Shown here piece by piece: positions 6,354 through 11,195 of a DNA stretch of 11,195 bases. The notes below the pieces were generated by a model. It was not told the DNA's origin. It saw only the letters and a list, made by a program, of their open reading frames with translations, and ran no database searches. Numbering within the stretch: the first letter of the stretch is position 1; each line of letters begins with the position of its first letter. The DNA is from Omnitrophica bacterium GWA2_52_8 (GTDB taxonomy: Bacteria; Omnitrophota; Omnitrophia; Omnitrophales; Aquincolibacteriaceae): NCBI GenBank assembly GCA_001804025.1, contig MHFC01000123.1, forward strand, positions 2,868-14,062. The letters are read 5' to 3'. Made by a program: the position numbers and the translations under genes.

Positions 6354-7241
6354 TCACCGGACAATTTTTTTACCGGCCGCCCTGGCGGCCCTTTCGCCGA
6401 TCATCGCCGGGCTCGGGACCACGGTCACTCCCGCCTGTTCAAGACAGCGTGTTTTTTGCGACGCCTTCCCGGTTCCTCCCGAAATAATCGCACCCGCATG
6501 GCCCATCCGTTTGCCGACCGGCGCATTTTTCCCGGCGATATAGGCAATGACGGGTTTTGACACTTCGCTGCGGATAAACTCCGCGGCTTCTTCTTCGGCA
6601 CTTCCCCCGATTTCGCCGATCATGACAATCGCTTCAGTTTCGGCATCCGCTTCGAAAAGCCCGAGAACGTCCGTAAACGTGGTGCCGACAATGGAGTCCC
6701 CGCCGATCCCGATACAGGTGGATTGACCGAGCCCCAAACCGGTAAGCTGCCAGACGGCCTCATAAGTCAACGTCCCGCTCCTTGAAACAACACCGATCGG
6801 TCCGCGCTTGTGAATATAGCCGGGCATAATGCCGATTTTGCAGGCTTCCGGTGCGATAATCCCGGGACAGTTCGGCCCGATCAGCCTTGTCCTGCTTTGC
6901 CCTTTTAGCCAGGTTTTGACCTTGGCCATATCCAGGGCCGGAATTCCCTCTGTAATGCAGCAAATGAGCTCTATGCCCGCATCCGCGGCCTCGTAGATGG
7001 CCTCTACCGCGAACTTCGCCGGCACATAAATCACCGACGCGTCGGCCCGGGTCTGCTTGACCGCTTCCCGGACCGTATCAAAAACAGGAACTCCGTGGAC
7101 CTGCTGGCCGCCTTTTTTCGGCGTCACCCCGCCGACCACCTGGGTCCCGTATTCGAGCATTTTTTCGGTATGAAACGCACCGTGCGTGCCGGTAATTCCC
7201 TGCACGATCACTTTTGTGTTTTTAGAAATCAAAATTCCCAT
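6354..7241 (-). CDS. sucD: Succinyl-CoA synthetase (ADP-forming), alpha subunit
   Basis: The 295-residue protein carries the CoA-binding Rossmann domain and the phosphohistidine domain of the enzyme that interconverts succinyl-CoA with succinate while making ATP or GTP. The CoA site is seen as [20 protein letters not shown] from residue 13 and [11 protein letters not shown] at 36-46, followed by ITEGIP (96-101) and GPNCPGI (122-128). The active-site His248 lies in [12 protein letters not shown], the phosphate-carrying loop. Length and domain order are normal. Two positions differ from the common bacterial pattern: His20 where Gln is usual, and PKKGG where PGKGG is usual. Both look like tolerated variation. 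The ATG at 7241 gives the standard start [15 protein letters not shown]. It is 20 bp downstream of sucC, the usual alpha/beta pairing. The preceding GGGAG is rather far (13 bases), so translation may depend on sucC. Confidence 0.96.
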   Translation of the reverse strand: MGILISKNTKVIVQGITGTHGAFHTEKMLEYGTQVVGGVTPKKGGQQVHGVPVFDTVREAVKQTRADASVIYVPAKFAVEAIYEAADAGIELICCITEGIPALDMAKVKTWLKGQSRTRLIGPNCPGIIAPEACKIGIMPGYIHKRGPIGVVSRSGTLTYEAVWQLTGLGLGQSTCIGIGGDSIVGTTFTDVLGLFEADAETEAIVMIGEIGGSAEEEAAEFIRSEVSKPVIAYIAGKNAPVGKRMGHAGAIISGGTGKASQKTRCLEQAGVTVVPSPAMIGERAARAAGKKIVR

Positions 7242-7261
7242 GTTGGGTTCTATGCTCCCGG

Positions 7262-8428
7262 TTAGACCAATGCAGCCACAACTTTTGTCGCCGCATCCGA
7301 AAATGTTTCCGCCGTGATAATATTCAGGGACGACCGCGCCAAAATGGCTTTCCCTTCCTTAACATTCGTCCCCTCAAGCCGGACCACGATCGGCACCTTG
7401 ACGCCGACCTCATCCACAGCCTGGAGAATGCCTTCCGCAACAACATCGCAGCGCATAATGCCCCCGAAAATATTGACGAGAATGGCTTTCACTTTCGGGT
7501 CCGTCAATATGATTTTAAAAGCCGCGGCCACTTTTTCTTTTCCCGCCCCGCCGCCGACATCCAGGAAATTGGCCGGCTCGCCGCCCGCATATTTAATGAT
7601 GTCCATCGTCGCCATCGCAAGACCGGCGCCGTTGACAATGCATCCGATGTTGCCGTCCAGGCCGACATAACTTAAATCAAATTTTTTTGCCTCGACTTCC
7701 CGCGGGTCCTCCTGCCTCGGGTCCCGCAATGCCAGAATATCCGGGTGCCGGAACAAGGCGTTATCGTCGAAATTAATTTTTGCGTCAATCGCAATCACCC
7801 TGCCCGACTCCATCACGGCAAGCGGATTGATTTCAACCAGCGAGGCGTCAAGTTCGGCGCACAACTTTGCCAGCGCCTGAAAAATTTTTTCGAACGCTTC
7901 CGCTCGGGGCCCATCCGAAGTCAGCTTTCGCGCCAGTCCGGCGGCCGCTTCCCGGGAAAGGCCCCCTTCAACCGCAAAATGCAGCTTTAAAATTTTTTCC
8001 GGGTCTTTCTCGGCCACTTCTTCGATTTCCATGCCGCCCGCTTCAGAGACGATCAAACACAGCTTGGCTTCCTGCCTGTCGAGAACAATGCTCGCATAAT
8101 ATTCCTTCGTAATTTTTGTCGTGGCTTCGATCAAAACCTGGTCCACGGGACGCCCTTCCGCGCCCGTCTGCGGCGTCACAAGGTTCATGCCCAGAATTTT
8201 TGCCGCGGCCGACTTCGCTTCTTCAGGCGTTTTGACGAGCTTGATCCCGCCGCCCTTGCCCCGTCCCCCCGCATGAACCTGGGCTTTTACAACCAGCGTT
8301 TTACCCGGCTGTGCCAGCTGTTTGGCCCCGTTAAAAGCCTCATCCGGCGTTTTGGCCAGCACACCGTCATGAACGGGAATCCCGTAACGTCGAAAAACTT
8401 CTTTAGCTTGGTATTCATGAATATTCAT
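7262..8428 (-). CDS. sucC: Succinyl-CoA synthetase (ADP-forming), beta subunit
   Basis: The 388-residue subunit contains an N-terminal ATP-grasp domain and a C-terminal CoA-ligase domain, and pairs with SucD. Visible motifs are the start [19 protein letters not shown], the nucleotide-binding [19 protein letters not shown] at 46-64, VEINPL at 198-203 and [12 protein letters not shown] at 213-224 (metal ligands). Also present are [18 protein letters not shown] (259-276), FLDVGGGA (288-295), [10 protein letters not shown] (319-328) and RLEGTN (350-355). The length is the same as in typical bacterial SucC. Nucleotide preference (ADP or GDP) is not decided here; ADP-forming is the default for bacterial enzymes of this length. 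Its ATG overlaps the citrate synthase stop as ATGA (8425-8428), a strong sign of one transcript and coupled translation. Confidence 0.97.
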   Translation of the reverse strand: MNIHEYQAKEVFRRYGIPVHDGVLAKTPDEAFNGAKQLAQPGKTLVVKAQVHAGGRGKGGGIKLVKTPEEAKSAAAKILGMNLVTPQTGAEGRPVDQVLIEATTKITKEYYASIVLDRQEAKLCLIVSEAGGMEIEEVAEKDPEKILKLHFAVEGGLSREAAAGLARKLTSDGPRAEAFEKIFQALAKLCAELDASLVEINPLAVMESGRVIAIDAKINFDDNALFRHPDILALRDPRQEDPREVEAKKFDLSYVGLDGNIGCIVNGAGLAMATMDIIKYAGGEPANFLDVGGGAGKEKVAAAFKIILTDPKVKAILVNIFGGIMRCDVVAEGILQAVDEVGVKVPIVVRLEGTNVKEGKAILARSSLNIITAETFSDAATKVVAALV

Positions 8429-9597
8429 ATCAAGTCACGCTTCTCCATAGTTATATAAGGAATATCCAGGGGCCCCGTATAATCCGCCCCGGGCCGGATC
8501 AGGCGGTTATGGGCCAATTGCTCCATGACATGCCCCGTCCAGCCGGCTATGCGGCTTGCCGCAAAAACCGTCGTAAAGAAATCGACCGGAAATCCCAGTA
8601 AGTATAGCACCGGTGCAGAATAAAAATCGACATTACATTGCAGCTTCTTTCGCTCTGTCATCACTTTTTCCACACGGCCGGCTATTTCCATCCATGCGGA
8701 ATCCTTGGCGGACATGAGCATTTTGCCCGCAATCGCACGGAAAACAGCGGCCCTGGGATCCTTTTTTTTATAGACCCGGTGTCCGAACCCCATGATTTTT
8801 TTCTTTTCCGCAAGTTTGTTTAAAACATACGCTTCGGCTTTATCGGGGGCCCCGATTTCCAGAAACATTTCCATGGCTTTTTGATTCGCCGCCCCGTGGA
8901 GCACTCCTTTAAGCGTCCCGATCGCCGATGTCACGGCCGAATACATGTCGGATTCCGTCGCACAGGTGACTCTCGCCGCAAAAGTGGACGCGTTCAGGCC
9001 GTGATCCGCAAGAAGAATCAGGTAAGCATCGAGCGCCCGCGCTCCTTCAGCTTCCGGCTTCTTCCCATGCATCATATAAAGAAAGTTCTCGGCATGCATC
9101 AGGCCGGGGTGGGGCACAACGGGTTTTAATCCCTGCCGGATGCGGAAAAACGCGCTTAAAATGACCGGCAGGACCGCGGTTAATTTTTCAGCTTTCGTCC
9201 TGAGAGAAGTTGCGGAGAGATTCTCGGCCTCTGGATCGCACGCGCCGAGAAAAGAGACCATGCTGCGCAAAAAAGCCATCGGGTGCGCTGTTTTCGGAAA
9301 CCGCGTCATTTCGTCCAGGATTTCGGGTGAAATTTGGCGGCATCCGGCCAGACGGTTCCGGAAAGCCTCCAGTTCTTTTTTCCCGGGAAGCCGGCCTTCC
9401 CACAGCAAAAAAACCGTCTCTTCATAATTTGATTTTTCCGCCAGTTCTTGCACGGCGATACCGCGGTAGGAAAGCGCGCTGTTTTCCCCGTCCACAAGGC
9501 TGAGGGCCGTTTGGGCGGCGACGACATCATCCAGACCGCCCGGCGGCGGGGGCTTGATCGCGGACAATTTTTCACGGACAATTTTTTGTTCTGACAT
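8425..9597 (-). CDS. gltA: Citrate synthase (dimeric short type)
   Basis: The 390-residue enzyme condenses oxaloacetate and acetyl-CoA to citrate. Family features in order: GLDDVVAAQTALSLVDG from residue 21, LSYRGIAVQELA (42-53), LLADHGLNASTF (195-206) and the catalytic His234 in GVLHGAANQ. These are followed by the catalytic His273 in GFGHRVYKKKDPR, the catalytic Asp324 in NVDFYSAPV, and the substrate-binding Arg349 in AASRIAGW. The length and the lack of an N-terminal regulatory extension point to the short dimeric type, not the NADH-inhibited hexameric type. Methylcitrate synthase is a close relative, but neighbouring aconitase and sucCD and no propionate genes favour citrate synthase. The ATG at 9597 has no ribosome-binding site; a perfect TATAAT lies only eight bases before it (see separate entry). 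The stop overlaps the sucC start. Confidence 0.95.
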   Translation of the reverse strand: MSEQKIVREKLSAIKPPPPGGLDDVVAAQTALSLVDGENSALSYRGIAVQELAEKSNYEETVFLLWEGRLPGKKELEAFRNRLAGCRQISPEILDEMTRFPKTAHPMAFLRSMVSFLGACDPEAENLSATSLRTKAEKLTAVLPVILSAFFRIRQGLKPVVPHPGLMHAENFLYMMHGKKPEAEGARALDAYLILLADHGLNASTFAARVTCATESDMYSAVTSAIGTLKGVLHGAANQKAMEMFLEIGAPDKAEAYVLNKLAEKKKIMGFGHRVYKKKDPRAAVFRAIAGKMLMSAKDSAWMEIAGRVEKVMTERKKLQCNVDFYSAPVLYLLGFPVDFFTTVFAASRIAGWTGHVMEQLAHNRLIRPGADYTGPLDIPYITMEKRDLI

Positions 9598-9605
9598 AAG
9601 GCGAT

Positions 9606-9611
9606 ATTATA
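9606..9611 (-). promoter_or_regulatory. -10 box candidate placing a leaderless start for citrate synthase
   Basis: A perfect TATAAT (complement of 9606-9611) sits eight bases before the ATG of the citrate synthase gene. Taken as a -10 box it would start transcription near 9599, leaving a leader of about two bases. This fits the absence of any ribosome-binding site. However, no good -35 lies at the right distance: CGGGCA at a 17-base spacing is 3/6, and TTGACC (complement of 9621-9626) is only nine bases away. It may be chance. Confidence 0.3.
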
Positions 9612-9696
9612 CTTGAAAACGGTCAACATGCCCGTGCTGATTTGAGGATGACTCTGATTTTTTGGGGGGTTTTCCGGAACGGGAAAAAGCGGGAAT

Positions 9697-10206
9697 TTAC
9701 AGGCGCCGGTAGAGGCCCTTGAGATGGTCCGCCGCGTAATCGACATAACGCAGGGCCCATTCTTTGAGCTCCGTAATTTCTTTGGCCGTCAAGGCACGGA
9801 CAAATTTTGCCGGCCTTCCGAAATAAAGCGATTTTGGCTTCAGCCGCTGGTCATGCGTCACAAGGCTTCCGGCCCCCAGGATCGTTTTTTCGCCGATCAC
9901 GGCTCCGTCCAAAACAATCGAACCGATGCCGACCAGCGCCTGGCCTTCAACCGTACAGGCGTGCAGGCATACCTGGTGCCCGACCGTCACATAGTCGCCC
10001 ACAAGACACGCGCGGCCGGTCTCAACATGAAGCAGCGAGAGGTCCTGAATATTCGTGTATTTGCCGACGGCAATCCGCTGAATATCCGCGCGCAGCACGC
10101 ACCCGGGCCAGATGCTCGAGTAATCTCCGACCGTCACGCGCCCGATAATCTGCGCCGCGGGGTCGATATAAATTTTTTTTCCTAATTTGGGAAAGTAGGT
10201 CGGCAT
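9697..10206 (-). CDS. Gamma-class carbonic anhydrase-like hexapeptide-repeat protein
   Basis: The 169-residue protein is a left-handed beta-helix with hexapeptide repeats, ending in a C-terminal helix from about residue 138. It shows the three metal-binding histidines of the gamma class: His60 in SLLHVETG, and His77 and His82 in TVGHQVCLHACTV. The expected supporting residues are also there: Arg39 and Asp41 (VLRADI) and Gln54-Asp55 (NIQD). Members of this family (YrdA/PaaY/CaiE-like) interconvert CO2 and bicarbonate, though activity varies and some act as thioesterases or have unknown roles. FGRPAKFVRALTAKEI at about 129-144 is the usual end of the family. It lies six bases after the aconitase stop, so it is co-transcribed with it. 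It is followed by 99 bp of non-coding DNA before citrate synthase. It could supply bicarbonate to carboxylating enzymes, but this is inference. Confidence 0.9.
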   Translation of the reverse strand: MPTYFPKLGKKIYIDPAAQIIGRVTVGDYSSIWPGCVLRADIQRIAVGKYTNIQDLSLLHVETGRACLVGDYVTVGHQVCLHACTVEGQALVGIGSIVLDGAVIGEKTILGAGSLVTHDQRLKPKSLYFGRPAKFVRALTAKEITELKEWALRYVDYAADHLKGLYRRL

Positions 10207-10212
10207 GGCCGG

Positions 10213-11195
10213 CTAAATTTTCACGGGCTTTGCCGCGCCCGATTTCAACAGCTGCCGCAGGACATACTGCAGAATGCCGCCGTGCTCGTAATATTTGACC
10301 TCAACGGGTGTGTCAATACGGCAAATCACGCTGAATTTTTTTTCTGAGATGTCTTTTTTGACCGTACATAATATTTTTTGCCCGGGCTTGAGACCGTTTT
10401 CGATCCCCTGCAGCGTAAACAATTCATCTCCCGCAATGCCAAGGGTCTCCCGCGATTCGCCTTCCAGAAACTGAAGCGGAAGGATCCCCATCCCGATTAA
10501 ATTGCTGCGGTGAATTCTTTCAAAACTTTCGGCGATGACGGCATGCACACCGAGAAGTTTCGGGCCTTTGGCCGCCCAGTCGCGCGAAGACCCCGTGCCG
10601 TATTCCTTGCCGGCAATAACAATCGTCGGGATACCTTCCCGGCGGTACTTCATCGCCGCGTCGTAAATCGACATCTGCTTTCCGTCCGGAAAATGCCGGG
10701 TCACGCCGCCTTCGGTCCCGGGTGCGAGCAGGTTTTTCAGACGGATATTCGCAAAAGTTCCGCGCATCATGATTTCATGGTTCCCCCGCCGTGCGCCGTA
10801 GGAATTGAAATCTTCCGGCTTCACACCGTGTTCCTTCAAATATAATGCCGCCGGACTGTCCGCCGCGATGGACCCGGCGGGCGAAATATGGTCCGTCGTC
10901 ACGGAATCTCCAACCATCACAAGCACCCGCGCCTCGTTGATGTTTTGAAGCGGTGTCGGCTCCGTCGGCATACGGTCAAAATAGGGCGGTTTTTTGACAT
11001 AGGTTGATTTTTCATCCCATGTGAAAGTCGACCCGGCCGGCGTTTTGATTTCTTTCCACTCGCGGTCTCCCTCGAAAACATTCGCATAGCGCGACCGGAA
11101 CATTCCGGCCTGCACTTTGCCGGCGGCTTCCGCAATTTCACGGTCGGCCGGCCAGATATCCTTGAGATAAACCGGCTGGCCCGCCTGGTTCCGGC
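10213..11195 (-). CDS. acnA: Aconitate hydratase (AcnA type), C-terminal part, cut by right window edge
   Basis: The open frame runs from the right edge to a TAG at 10213-10215, giving the last 326 or so residues of an enzyme of about 900. It isomerises citrate to isocitrate via cis-aconitate with a 4Fe-4S cluster. The visible part starts RNQAGQPVYLKDIWP and continues MFRSRYANVFEGD, which is the linker of AcnA/IRP1-type aconitases. The swivel domain follows with GDSVTTDHISPAGSI, NSYGARRGNHEIMMRGTFAN and GKEYGTGSSRDWAAKGP (the substrate-binding Ser-Arg pair), then HAVIAESFERIHRSNLIGMG. The cluster-binding cysteines lie outside the window. The internal GTG at 11115 should not be taken as the start, because homology continues upstream to the edge. 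It is the most upstream visible gene of the TCA cluster, with the carbonic anhydrase gene six bases downstream. Confidence 0.95.
   Translation of the reverse strand, partial: RNQAGQPVYLKDIWPADREIAEAAGKVQAGMFRSRYANVFEGDREWKEIKTPAGSTFTWDEKSTYVKKPPYFDRMPTEPTPLQNINEARVLVMVGDSVTTDHISPAGSIAADSPAALYLKEHGVKPEDFNSYGARRGNHEIMMRGTFANIRLKNLLAPGTEGGVTRHFPDGKQMSIYDAAMKYRREGIPTIVIAGKEYGTGSSRDWAAKGPKLLGVHAVIAESFERIHRSNLIGMGILPLQFLEGESRETLGIAGDELFTLQGIENGLKPGQKILCTVKKDISEKKFSVICRIDTPVEVKYYEHGGILQYVLRQLLKSGAAKPVKI

Noticed and set aside
5326..6543. Plus-strand frames of 174 and 203 codons (5326-5850, 5932-6543)
   Set aside because: Both run antisense to the ATP-grasp gene and sucD and show no recognisable protein features.
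6354..7241. His20 and PKKGG changes in SucD as signs of a new activity
   Set aside because: The active-site His248 and the remaining motifs are intact and sucC is adjacent; these positions vary among relatives.
9660..9690. TTTTCC/GGAAAA inverted repeat after the carbonic anhydrase gene as a terminator
   Set aside because: The stem is AT-rich and no T-run follows on the minus-strand transcript.
9724..10185. 153-codon plus-strand frame
   Set aside because: Fully antisense to the carbonic anhydrase gene, which has intact metal ligands; the antisense product looks random.

Overview
The window reads as ordinary housekeeping DNA from a bacterium, probably an uncultivated Gram-negative lineage. 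It carries eleven protein genes, two of them cut by the window edges. Ten of the eleven lie on the minus strand. The mix of a pyruvoyl-dependent arginine decarboxylase with AguA/AguB, an AcnA-type aconitase, an ADP-forming succinyl-CoA synthetase and a secreted LolA-like protein would fit a PVC-type or Omnitrophota-like genome. That placement is a guess from gene content, not something the sequence proves. No RNA gene, CRISPR array, insertion sequence or phage gene was seen.

Layout, left to right. (1) 1-395, minus: N-terminal part of a leucyl aminopeptidase (M17), open at the left edge. (2) 396-753: a divergent regulatory region with a promoter candidate for each flanking gene and an abutting pair of perfect hairpins between them. 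(3) 754-1650, plus: an exported LolA-like protein, the only plus-strand gene, convergent with the next cluster. (4) 1688-4738, minus: a polyamine cluster transcribed as DUF2203 protein, pyruvoyl-dependent arginine decarboxylase, N-carbamoylputrescine amidase, agmatine deiminase. (5) 4739-4941: a 203-bp intergenic stretch. (6) 4942-11195, minus: a central-carbon cluster transcribed as aconitase (C-terminal part only), gamma-carbonic anhydrase, citrate synthase, sucC, sucD, and last a circularly permuted ATP-grasp ligase of unknown substrate.

The polyamine genes encode a complete route from arginine to putrescine: decarboxylation to agmatine, deimination to N-carbamoylputrescine, then hydrolysis to putrescine, CO2 and ammonia. 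All catalytic residues I looked for are present. The carbon cluster supplies citrate formation, citrate/isocitrate isomerisation and the succinyl-CoA/succinate step of the TCA cycle. Isocitrate dehydrogenase, 2-oxoglutarate dehydrogenase, succinate dehydrogenase, fumarase and malate dehydrogenase are not in the window. Gene spacing is tight (a 4-bp ATGA overlap between citrate synthase and sucC, a 3-bp gap between aguB and aguA), which supports co-transcription.

The least explained gene is the circularly permuted ATP-grasp protein at 4942-6300. It sits between the TCA genes and the polyamine genes and belongs to a fold that includes glutathionylspermidine synthetase. A new polyamine- or peptide-ligase role is possible but unproven. 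I found no clear evidence of a wholly new system.
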